A stretch of 25,594 bases of DNA from an uncultured Clostridia bacterium. Its GTDB lineage: Bacteria > Bacillota > Clostridia > TANB77 > CAG-508. Positions 6,564-13,638 of this stretch are shown one piece after another; positions within the stretch are counted from its first letter, which is position 1; every line of letters starts with the position of its first letter. Below the pieces are notes generated by a model. The model worked only from the letters and a program-made list of their open reading frames with translations, searched no databases and was not told the DNA's origin. The stretch spans positions 1-25,594 of the forward strand of contig CAQPBJ010000021.1 in assembly GCA_948852945.1 (NCBI GenBank), read 5' to 3'. A program made the translations under genes and the position numbers.

Positions 6564-6685
6564 AAGTATAAAAATATTGCTTATCTTACGTTGTTAAACT
6601 TCGCTCAATAATCCTCGACGTATAAAAATACGCCTGCGGTTTTTTCGCTTGTTTGCCTAGTAATACAAGCAATATTTTTATACTT
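6564..6685. repeat. Long palindromic element between ftsW and murG
   Basis: Perfect 19-bp arms (6564-6582 and 6667-6685; starting AAGTATAAAAATATTG) flank about 84 bp, with a further inner pairing TTAC/GTAA. The core contains CTTCGCTCAATAATC and ATAAAAATACGCCTGCGG followed by a T run. It starts 5 bp after the ftsW stop and ends 15 bp before the murG start. It may form an mRNA hairpin that shields or stabilises the ftsW end and affects murG translation. Confidence 0.7.
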
Positions 6686-6689
6686 CTGT

Positions 6690-7820
6690 TTATTCTCGAT
6701 TGCCTGCTCTTGATACACTTAAAAGTATTCCTACTGACGCTAACATTATCATTAATGCTGTTCCACCATAGCTAAAGAATGGTAATGGCATTCCTGTTAC
6801 TGGCATTGATGATGTAACAACTGCTATGTTTATCAGCACTTGCAAAGCTATCATTGAGGTTATTCCTGCTGCTAATAAATTACCAAACATGTCTGGTGCT
6901 TTCATCGCTATTGTAACGCCTCTCCATACTAACACAGCAAATAGTATAATTACTAATGCACAACCTATAAAACCTAGTTCTTCTGCTAATACTGCAAATA
7001 TGAAATCATTATGTGGCTCTGGTATGTATAAGTATTTTTGTTTACTTTCTCCTAGTCCGACTCCAAATATTCCTCCTGAACCAATAGCATATAAGCTTTG
7101 GATAATTTGCCATCCATCTCCAGCTGCATCTTGCCAGGGATCTAAGAAAGTAATAAATCTTTGTAGTCTGAATCCTTGACCTTTAAATAATAATGCTGAT
7201 ATTCCTAATGCTACAATTGGTGCTCCTATTATTACAAAATACCTTATTCTGCAACCTGCAAGTATCATTAAGATTACTGCTAATGCACATATTACTAATG
7301 TTGCACTAAAATGGTTTTGTAATATTAAAACTATTCCTATTATTGGTAATAACCATAATAAGGGTTTAATAAATCCGTCTGTTATTGATTTTAATTTATC
7401 TCTATTTCGTGTAAGTAAGGCTGCATAGAAAATTATTATACCTACTTTTGCTATTTCAGATGGTTGGAAAGAAATAAAACCTAAATCTAACCATCTTGTT
7501 GCTCCACCTGCGGCAGCTCCTGATATTACGACACTTAATAATAGTATTATACAAAATGTGTATATTAGCATATATTTTCTTTGCCAAATTTTATAGTCTA
7601 CTTTTGATAAAGTAAACATCAGTATTATACCTATCACTGCTGAAAATATTTGTTTATTAACATACTTATAACTACTACCTGTTTCTGAAAGCGATGTTGG
7701 TGAACTGGCTGATAACACTGTTATTATCCCTAATCCTAATAGGATAAATACTGTTATTAGTAGTGTAAAATCAAGTGGTTTTTTTAAAATTACTGCACTT
7801 TTCTTTCTCTTCCTTGTCAT
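6690..7820 (-). CDS. ftsW: SEDS-family peptidoglycan polymerase FtsW/SpoVE
   Basis: SEDS glycosyltransferases polymerise lipid II together with a class B penicillin-binding protein. The 376-aa protein has about ten membrane segments, a short basic N-terminus, the FQPSEIAKVGIIIFYA region (about 125-140), the loop QRFITFLDPWQDAAGDGWQIIQSLYAIGSGG, and the signature PEPHNDFIFAVLAEELGF. It ends with SSMPVTGMPLPFFSYGGTALM. Position between mraY and murG fits FtsW; in spore formers the equivalent locus gene is often called spoVE, and the sequence alone does not decide. Start ATG after AAGGAGATAAG, 12 bp after mraY. Confidence 0.93.
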   Translation of the reverse strand: MTRKRKKSAVILKKPLDFTLLITVFILLGLGIITVLSASSPTSLSETGSSYKYVNKQIFSAVIGIILMFTLSKVDYKIWQRKYMLIYTFCIILLLSVVISGAAAGGATRWLDLGFISFQPSEIAKVGIIIFYAALLTRNRDKLKSITDGFIKPLLWLLPIIGIVLILQNHFSATLVICALAVILMILAGCRIRYFVIIGAPIVALGISALLFKGQGFRLQRFITFLDPWQDAAGDGWQIIQSLYAIGSGGIFGVGLGESKQKYLYIPEPHNDFIFAVLAEELGFIGCALVIILFAVLVWRGVTIAMKAPDMFGNLLAAGITSMIALQVLINIAVVTSSMPVTGMPLPFFSYGGTALMIMLASVGILLSVSRAGNRE

Positions 7821-7832
7821 CTTATCTCCTTT

Positions 7833-8813
7833 TTATATAACGGAAAATAATCCTATTATACATAATAAGATTGTTGCAAAACTGAATACTGTTACAATCT
7901 TATTTTCTCTCCATCCACATAATTCGAAATGATGGTGAATTGGAGTCATTTTGAAAAATCTTTTTCTTGTTTTCTTAAAATATACTACTTGAATTATTAC
8001 TGATAAGGTTTCCATTACTGGTACTAAAGCTATTATTAATATTATTAGTGGCATTCTTAGATATATTGCACTACATGCAACAACTCCACCTAGTAATAGT
8101 GAACCTGTGTCTCCCATAAATACTTTTGCTTTATTTAAATTGAATATTAGGAAACCTAAGCATGTTCCACAAACTATACTTCCTAATATTATAACTTCTT
8201 TTACGTCATATATTATTGATAATACTGTTAATGTTGTTACTATTGTTAATGTTACACATGTTGCTAGACCATCTACTCCATCTGTTAAGTTCACTGCATT
8301 TGTTGTAGCTAATATTACGAAAATTGTAAATGGTATATATATTACTGCTGGTAGGCTAATTGTTGTTTTCATGAATGGAATTATTATACCTGTTCCTATT
8401 CCTAATACTTTTTCTATATAAAATACAAATAGAACTGATATTACTAATAATCCTAGCATTTTATGTCTTGGTTTTAGTCCATCTGTATTTTGTAATACTA
8501 CTTTTTTGTAATCGTCTATAAAGCCTATCAGTCCAAATCCTATTGTTGCCATTATTAGTGGTATTAATTTTCTTCCAACTTCAGGTTCTTTTCCTATATA
8601 GTGAATAAAGGCTACTATTGATGCTCCTATAATTGATATTGCCATTATTATTCCACCCATTGTTGGTGTCCCACTTTTTTTCAAATGTGATTTTGGTCCA
8701 TCTTCTCTTTCTGATTGACCTATTTTCATTCTTTGTAAGATTGGTATTGCGAATATTCCTAGTACAATAGTTGCGACAAACGATACTAGCAATATTTTTA
8801 GTTGAAATTCCAC
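7833..8813 (-). CDS. mraY: Phospho-N-acetylmuramoyl-pentapeptide transferase
   Basis: MraY transfers phospho-MurNAc-pentapeptide to undecaprenyl phosphate, forming lipid I at the membrane. The 326-aa protein has about ten membrane segments and the family motifs: SGTPTMGGI near residue 50, the aspartate-rich GFIDDYKK (about 97-104), NAVNLTDGVDGLA (about 172-184), FMGDTGSLLLGG and TPIHHHFEL. It starts with GTG behind AAGGAGAGAGG, 12 bp after murE, so the two are translated from one message. Nothing unusual. Confidence 0.97.
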   Translation of the reverse strand: MEFQLKILLVSFVATIVLGIFAIPILQRMKIGQSEREDGPKSHLKKSGTPTMGGIIMAISIIGASIVAFIHYIGKEPEVGRKLIPLIMATIGFGLIGFIDDYKKVVLQNTDGLKPRHKMLGLLVISVLFVFYIEKVLGIGTGIIIPFMKTTISLPAVIYIPFTIFVILATTNAVNLTDGVDGLATCVTLTIVTTLTVLSIIYDVKEVIILGSIVCGTCLGFLIFNLNKAKVFMGDTGSLLLGGVVACSAIYLRMPLIILIIALVPVMETLSVIIQVVYFKKTRKRFFKMTPIHHHFELCGWRENKIVTVFSFATILLCIIGLFSVI

Positions 8814-8825
8814 GTTCCTCTCTCC

Positions 8826-10295
8826 TTATTTCATATTGTTTATTATATCTTTTACTATAAGTCTTTCATCAAATGGATATTTTTGATGATTTATTTCTTG
8901 GTATGGTTCATGTCCTTTTCCTGCTAATATTACTATGTCTTTTTTATTTGCCATTGATATAGCTTTTTCTATTGCTTGCCTTCTGTCTACTATTACTTCG
9001 TATTTTCCTTTTGTTTTTGATATTCCTTCTTCTATATCTTTTGTAATTGCTTCTGGGTCTTCTGTTCTTGGATTGTCAGAAGTTACTATGCTGTAATCTG
9101 CTATTCTTCCTGCTATTTCACCCATTATTGGTCTTTTGGTTTTATCTCGATCTCCACCACATCCAAATACAACAATTACTCTTCCTTTAGTATATGTTTT
9201 AACTGCTTGTAATATGTTTTCTAAACTTTCTGGCGAATGTGCATAATCTATCATTATACTTAGTTCTTTTTTATTTGGTACTAATTCGCTTCTTCCTGGT
9301 ATTTTTATTGTTTCTAATGCTGTTTTTATTATTTCTGGTGAGCATCCATAATATAATGCTACTGATATTGCAGCTAGTGAATTATATACGCTAAATCTTC
9401 CTGGTATATCTACTTTTATTCTTTCGTTTTTGTCTGATAATTTTGCTTTAAAATCAACACCTATATTTGTTATTGTTATATCTTTTGCTAAAAGGTCGCA
9501 TGCGTTATCTATACCATAAGTTTTTACTTGGCATTTTGCTTCTTTTTTTACTCTTGCGCCTCTAAAATCATCAATATTTATAAATCCTGTTTGGCACATT
9601 TCAAATAATTTCATTTTAGAATTAAAATATTCTTCCATATCACTGTGCTCTTTTTGGCTGATATGTTCTTTTGAGAAGTTTGTGAATACTCCAATATCAA
9701 AATGACATCCTGTTACTCTGTTTAATTTTAATGCTTGTGATGATACTTCCATTACTACATATTCAACTTTTTCTTCTACCATTTGTGCAAACATTCTTTG
9801 AAGTTCTAGACTTTCTGGTGTAGTTCTTTCGCTTTCTCCTAGGCTTTCTTCTCCTATGTAGTTTTCAATTGTTCCTATTAAACCAACTTTTTTATTTTGA
9901 GCTTCTAATAGAGTTTTAATCATGTATGTTGTTGTTGTTTTTCCTTTTGTCCCTGTAACACCTATTAATTTAAATCTTCTTGATGGATTTTTATAAAAGT
10001 TGCATGATGCTATTGCTAGTGCATATCTTGTATTTGTAGTTACTATAAATGTTACATCTTCTGGTAAAACTATGTCTCTTATTTTATTAACGTTTTCTAG
10101 AAGAATAGCTGCTGCTCCTCTTTGAATTGCTTCTTGAATATAATCATGACCATCACTGTCATATCCTGTTACTGCCACAAATAGACTTTCTGGTGTAACT
10201 TTTCTTGAATCATATGCTATGTTAGCTATGTCTATATCAACATTTCCTTTAGCTTTCAAATCGCTTATACCGCTTAAAATCTCACTTAATTTCAC
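8826..10295 (-). CDS. murE: UDP-MurNAc-L-Ala-D-Glu:meso-diaminopimelate ligase
   Basis: MurE adds the third residue of the stem peptide in the cytoplasm. The 489-aa protein shows the Mur ligase ATP loop GVTGTKGKTTTT (about 113-124), the YVVMEVSSQAL segment, a central domain with TNFSKEHISQKEHSDMEEYF, and the C-terminal GCGGDRDKTKRP. The DNPRTEDP motif is the mark of enzymes that use meso-DAP rather than lysine. The start is GTG behind AGGAGAGG. It heads the second mur operon, with its own promoter; murF, murD and murC are not in this window. Confidence 0.97.
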   Translation of the reverse strand: MKLSEILSGISDLKAKGNVDIDIANIAYDSRKVTPESLFVAVTGYDSDGHDYIQEAIQRGAAAILLENVNKIRDIVLPEDVTFIVTTNTRYALAIASCNFYKNPSRRFKLIGVTGTKGKTTTTYMIKTLLEAQNKKVGLIGTIENYIGEESLGESERTTPESLELQRMFAQMVEEKVEYVVMEVSSQALKLNRVTGCHFDIGVFTNFSKEHISQKEHSDMEEYFNSKMKLFEMCQTGFINIDDFRGARVKKEAKCQVKTYGIDNACDLLAKDITITNIGVDFKAKLSDKNERIKVDIPGRFSVYNSLAAISVALYYGCSPEIIKTALETIKIPGRSELVPNKKELSIMIDYAHSPESLENILQAVKTYTKGRVIVVFGCGGDRDKTKRPIMGEIAGRIADYSIVTSDNPRTEDPEAITKDIEEGISKTKGKYEVIVDRRQAIEKAISMANKKDIVILAGKGHEPYQEINHQKYPFDERLIVKDIINNMK

Positions 10296-10328
10296 TTTAG
10301 ACCTCTCCTATTTCTAAAATCTCTTTTT

Positions 10329-10357
10329 ATTATATACTTAAAATTTTTTTTTGTATA
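10329..10357 (-). promoter_or_regulatory. Promoter of the murE-mraY-ftsW-murG operon
   Basis: On the - strand TATACA (10352-10357) and TATAAT (10329-10334) are 17 bp apart, about 35 bp before the GTG of murE. Confidence 0.55.
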
Positions 10358-10411
10358 GTCTTAATTTTAATCTATGTTTACTTTAATTAAACTTGCATAA
10401 TTTTTTAAATG

Positions 10412-10473
10412 CAAATAAAAAATCACTCTTTTTATCCTACAACCAGAGTCTAAAAAGAGTGATTTTTTATTTG
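10412..10473 (-). terminator. Terminator of the fprA-rubredoxin operon
   Basis: A perfect 22-bp stem (10412-10433 with 10452-10473) with an 18-nt loop starts 7 bp beyond the rubredoxin stop. The AT-rich flanks supply the T run. It separates the operon from murE. Confidence 0.85.
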
Positions 10474-10480
10474 TAACTTT

Positions 10481-10618
10481 TTATTCTTCTACTTTTTTGA
10501 ACATATCTTTTCCTACTCCACATAGAGGGCAAACCCAATCTTCTGGCAGGTCTTCGAATTTAACTCCTTCTACTGATTCATCATAAATATGTCCACAAAC
10601 TATACATTCGTATTTCAT
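10481..10618 (-). CDS. Rubredoxin
   Basis: A 45-aa iron protein with both cysteine pairs that hold the single iron: YECIVCGHIYD (Cys5, Cys8) and WVCPLCGVGKD (Cys30, Cys33). The intervening EGVKFEDLPEDW is typical. It is slightly shorter than the usual 52-54 aa. The ATG follows AAGGAGGAAAAT, 22 bp downstream of the flavodiiron protein gene. In anaerobes rubredoxin passes electrons to flavodiiron proteins that reduce oxygen or nitric oxide, so the pair forms one functional unit. Confidence 0.95.
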   Translation of the reverse strand: MKYECIVCGHIYDESVEGVKFEDLPEDWVCPLCGVGKDMFKKVEE

Positions 10619-10640
10619 ATTTTCCTCCTTTTATTATAAA

Positions 10641-11798
10641 TTATATTAATATTTCTTTTGCTAATTCTATCATTTCTTTTCTGTTTTCTTCTGTCATTTT
10701 TGTTTTTATTGTTACAACTTTTTCTACTAGTGTTATATCTTTTAATTCACTTATTATTTCTTTCATGCATTTTGCTGCCATTGGTGCCCATGATCCGTTT
10801 TCTATTAATGCTATTTTTCTTTTTTGGTAGTTTTTGTGTTTTAAGTGTCTTAAAAATTTTTCTGTTGTTGGAAATAATCCTGCATCATATGTTGGTGATG
10901 CTATTATTAATTTATCATATTTGAAAGCGTCTTCTATTGTTTCTGCCATGTCATCTCTTGACAAATCACTTAAAACTACTTTTTTTGCTCCGTTTTCTTT
11001 TAGTATTTTTTCTAATTCTAATACTGCTTCTTTTGTATTTCCGTGTATTGAATTGTATGCTACTAAAACTCCGTCTTTTTCTGGTTTATAGCTACTCCAT
11101 ATGTCATATTTTTCTATATAATGACCTAAGTCTTCTGTTAAAATTGGTCCATGTAATGGGCAAATTTTTTGTATGTCTAATGTAGCTGCTTTTTTTAATA
11201 GTGCTTGTACTTGTGCTCCATATTTTCCTACGATATTAAAATAATATCTTCTTGCTTCACAGTCCCATTCTTCGTCTGTATCTAATGTTCCAAACTTTCC
11301 AAATCCGTCTGCTGAGAATAGTATTTTTTCTGTTTTTTCATATGTTACCATTACTTCTGGCCAATGTACCATAGGTGCCATAAAGAATTGTAGTGTATGT
11401 GTTCCTAAATTTATTTCTTCTGCTTCTTTTACTATTATTAATTTATCGCTTAAGTCTTTGTTTGTGAATTGTGGTAACATTGTTGCTGCTCTTTGACTTA
11501 ATATTATTTTTATTTCTGGATATTTTTCAACTAGTTTTTCTATATTTGCTGAATGGTCTGGTTCTAAGTGAGAAACTACTAAATAATGTGGCTTTTCATT
11601 TTTTAAGTCTTCTTCTACATTTTTTAGCCATTCGTCTGTAGCACGTTTATCTACTGTGTCCATAATTGTTGTTTTTTCATCGTGTATTATGTATGAATTA
11701 TATGAAACTCCGTTTGGTACTATATATTGACTTTCAAAAAGGTCAATTGTTTTGTCGTCAACTCCTATATAGCTTATTGAATCTGTTATTTTTTTCAT
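10641..11798 (-). CDS. fprA: Flavodiiron protein (A-type flavoprotein)
   Basis: This 385-aa cytoplasmic enzyme reduces O2 to water (or NO to N2O) at a di-iron site fed by FMN. The N-terminal metallo-beta-lactamase-like domain carries the ligands in SHLEPDHSANIE (His77, Glu79, Asp81, His82), then MVHWPEVM, FSADGFGKFG and CPLHGP. From about residue 250 a flavodoxin domain begins with VLVAYNSIHGNTKEA, the FMN phosphate loop. The start has GGAGGA. The adjacent rubredoxin gene is its likely electron donor. A 10-bp inverted repeat overlaps its -35 box, which suggests regulation. Confidence 0.95.
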   Translation of the reverse strand: MKKITDSISYIGVDDKTIDLFESQYIVPNGVSYNSYIIHDEKTTIMDTVDKRATDEWLKNVEEDLKNEKPHYLVVSHLEPDHSANIEKLVEKYPEIKIILSQRAATMLPQFTNKDLSDKLIIVKEAEEINLGTHTLQFFMAPMVHWPEVMVTYEKTEKILFSADGFGKFGTLDTDEEWDCEARRYYFNIVGKYGAQVQALLKKAATLDIQKICPLHGPILTEDLGHYIEKYDIWSSYKPEKDGVLVAYNSIHGNTKEAVLELEKILKENGAKKVVLSDLSRDDMAETIEDAFKYDKLIIASPTYDAGLFPTTEKFLRHLKHKNYQKRKIALIENGSWAPMAAKCMKEIISELKDITLVEKVVTIKTKMTEENRKEMIELAKEILI

Positions 11799-11832
11799 AG
11801 TATCCTCCTGCGTTTATTTTTTTATTTTCATT

Positions 11833-11861
11833 ATTTTATCAGAAATTATTTCAAAATACAA
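11833..11861 (-). promoter_or_regulatory. Sigma-A promoter of fprA
   Basis: On the - strand TTGTAT (11856-11861) and TAAAAT (11833-11838) are 17 bp apart. The -35 box lies in the left arm of the inverted repeat at 11852-11889. Confidence 0.65.
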
Positions 11862-11889
11862 TTTTATTTTTAATATCAGTTGTATTTTG
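11852..11889. promoter_or_regulatory. Candidate operator: 10-bp inverted repeat between fprA and the ROK gene
   Basis: CAAAATACAA (11852-11861) and TTGTATTTTG (11880-11889) are perfect inverted repeats with 18 bp between them. The left arm covers the fprA -35 and the right arm ends 1 bp before the -35 of the opposite gene. A repressor bound here could control both promoters. No known oxygen or redox regulator box is recognised. Confidence 0.5.
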
Positions 11890-11890
11890 C

Positions 11891-11919
11891 TTGTAGTGTT
11901 AAATAAATCGTGTTATAAT
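11891..11919 (+). promoter_or_regulatory. Sigma-A promoter of the ROK gene
   Basis: TTGTAG (11891-11896) and TATAAT (11914-11919) are 17 bp apart, about 30 bp before the start codon. Confidence 0.7.
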
Positions 11920-11948
11920 ACCTAACATCTCAACAAGGAGGTATCTGT

Positions 11949-12767
11949 ATGGTAGAGATTAGGCAATTGAACAATCTTTGTGGTATCGATGTTGGGTGTA
12001 CTAACGTCAAGATGGCTGCTGTCATCGACGGGAATCTTGTCTCTCGGAGGATTGCCTCTGGTGATGATTTCTCCCGTGAATCCTTGGTAGAAGAAATTTC
12101 TCGATTCTATGAGTCATTTAATTATGACTTTGACGGATTAGGAATTGCTTTTTCAGGGTGCACAGTTGACGGCTTTGCCGTTTGCCACACCTCTCTTCCT
12201 TGCCTTGAGTATTTGAGTGCAGATGATTTCAAACATTTGTGCAGTAACGTCCGCCTTATCAACGATTCTAATGCAACTGCTCTTGCCGGCACTTTGGAAT
12301 TCCCTGATGCGAAAGTTTTATTGGGAATTACTAATGGTACTGGTATTGGTTGCGGAGTTGTGATTAATGGCGAGCTGTTTGCTGGCGGAACTGGATTTGC
12401 TGGTGAAATATATGGCAATCCGGTTCTCGATGATGCACTTAATCCTACCAAGGTTGGGAAGCTGTGTTCTGGTTCTAAGATCTTAAAACGGATGACTGAA
12501 GACCTTGATGCCGAGAAGAATATTCGTATTATCGACTCGGCATCGCAGTATATGGGTGCCACGCTGGTGTCCCTTATACATTCCTTCAACCCTAATGTTG
12601 TATATTGTTCTGGTGGTGGGTTTAGTTTTGCAGGCTATTTCGATCTTACAAAAGATTTTATCGAAAAGCATGCCTATTCCCGTTTTTTGAAAGATTTCAC
12701 CATGACAACGTCCACATTCGATCCCTATTCTGGTTGTATAGGAGCAATGAGGTTTGTGCGTCCATGA
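11949..12767 (+). CDS. ROK-family sugar kinase-like protein
   Basis: A 272-aa actin-fold protein of the ROK (repressor, ORF, kinase) family without a DNA-binding domain. Visible motifs are the phosphate 1 loop GIDVGCTNVKMA (12-23), the region with the catalytic aspartate NDSNATALAG (Asp106), and the phosphate 2 loop GTGIGCGVVINGELF followed by GFAGEIYG. The zinc-binding CxCGxxGCxE segment that normally follows is missing, and the length is below the usual 290-320 aa. It probably phosphorylates a hexose or amino sugar, but the substrate cannot be read. RBS AAGGAGGT. GC is about 50% in places against about 28% around it, and it is alone on the + strand: a likely acquired gene. Confidence 0.85.
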   Translation: MVEIRQLNNLCGIDVGCTNVKMAAVIDGNLVSRRIASGDDFSRESLVEEISRFYESFNYDFDGLGIAFSGCTVDGFAVCHTSLPCLEYLSADDFKHLCSNVRLINDSNATALAGTLEFPDAKVLLGITNGTGIGCGVVINGELFAGGTGFAGEIYGNPVLDDALNPTKVGKLCSGSKILKRMTEDLDAEKNIRIIDSASQYMGATLVSLIHSFNPNVVYCSGGGFSFAGYFDLTKDFIEKHAYSRFLKDFTMTTSTFDPYSGCIGAMRFVRP

Positions 12768-12779
12768 TTTTGGAGCCAT

Positions 12780-12816
12780 AAGAGGCTGGTAGCTACTTTT
12801 TTGCTACCAGCCTCTT
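12780..12816 (+). terminator. Terminator of the ROK gene
   Basis: The 14-bp perfect stem AAGAGGCTGGTAGC/GCTACCAGCCTCTT is followed by TCTTATATTTTTT on the + strand. It ends 2 bp before the stop codon of the minus-strand HAD gene, whose own T run on that strand is not visible. Confidence 0.85.
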
Positions 12817-12818
12817 TC

Positions 12819-13625
12819 TTATATTTTTTCTAATACTATTGCTACTCCGTTTTCATCATTTGATAATGTTTGATATTTTGATTTTTGTTTAGCTTGTGGT
12901 ACTGCATTTTCCATTGCTACTGAATTAGGTGTAACCTCAAACATTGATATATCGTTTTCTCCATCTCCTATTGTTATTATGTCCTTTGTATCTATTTTTA
13001 AATATTCACAGATATTTTTTACTGCATTTCCTTTTGAAACTTTTTTTGATGTTATATCGCAATAATAGTTTTTACTTGGTTTCAGTTCGGGATTTTTTAA
13101 TCTCTTTGATTCATTTTCTATTTTTATTTCTGTAAAATTTTCTTCTAAATATTTTTTAAATTCTTGCATTTTTTCTAATTCGCGATTTGATACTACACAT
13201 TGTACAACTTCTTCTTTTTGAGCTATTTTTTCTAGTTCTTCTTTTGGTAGCTCTTTATCTTTCTCATCTGGATAAAAAGATTGATTTAATACTAATCTAT
13301 CTTTATAATTCAACTTTATTTTATAATTATTTTCATTTGAATATTTTAATAAATCTAATACTATATTTTTATTTATTGATTCATTATATATTTCCTTATT
13401 TTCAGTTATATCGTAGCATGAGGCTCCATTTGATGAAATAATATATGGACTTGTTTTAAATTCTTTCTGGTAGTCTATTGCTTCTTTTCTTGATCTTCCT
13501 GATGCTAATATTATTTTTATTCCCTTTTTTATGCATTTTTCTATAGCATCTTTTGTTTCTTTTGTTATTTCTCTATTACTTGTTAATAAAGTATCGTCTA
13601 TATCTATAAATACTGCTTTTATCAT
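12819..13625 (-). CDS. Cof-type HAD-superfamily phosphatase
   Basis: A 268-aa cytoplasmic phosphohydrolase of the Cof/YidA branch. Motif 1 is FIDIDDTLL (nucleophile Asp8), motif 2 is ILASGRS (about 39-45), motif 3 includes the lysine of KKVSKGNAVK, and motif 4 is IGDGENDISMFE. Between motifs 2 and 3 sits the alpha/beta cap typical of the subfamily. Likely substrates are sugar phosphates. It begins 13 bp after the beta-glucosidase gene, so the two are probably co-expressed, and glycoside breakdown followed by sugar-phosphate dephosphorylation is a plausible but unproved link. Confidence 0.92.
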   Translation of the reverse strand: MIKAVFIDIDDTLLTSNREITKETKDAIEKCIKKGIKIILASGRSRKEAIDYQKEFKTSPYIISSNGASCYDITENKEIYNESINKNIVLDLLKYSNENNYKIKLNYKDRLVLNQSFYPDEKDKELPKEELEKIAQKEEVVQCVVSNRELEKMQEFKKYLEENFTEIKIENESKRLKNPELKPSKNYYCDITSKKVSKGNAVKNICEYLKIDTKDIITIGDGENDISMFEVTPNSVAMENAVPQAKQKSKYQTLSNDENGVAIVLEKI

Positions 13626-13638
13626 ATTTCCCTCATTT

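Noticed and set aside
10658..11185. Leucine- and phenylalanine-rich + strand frames opposite fprA
   Set aside because: They are shadows of the AT-rich minus-strand gene, with no ribosome binding site and no plausible protein; the same holds for similar hydrophobic frames opposite the other minus-strand genes.
12122..12589. 155-codon minus frame within the ROK gene
   Set aside because: It is entirely inside a well-supported kinase gene on the other strand, with no promoter or RBS and no recognisable motif.
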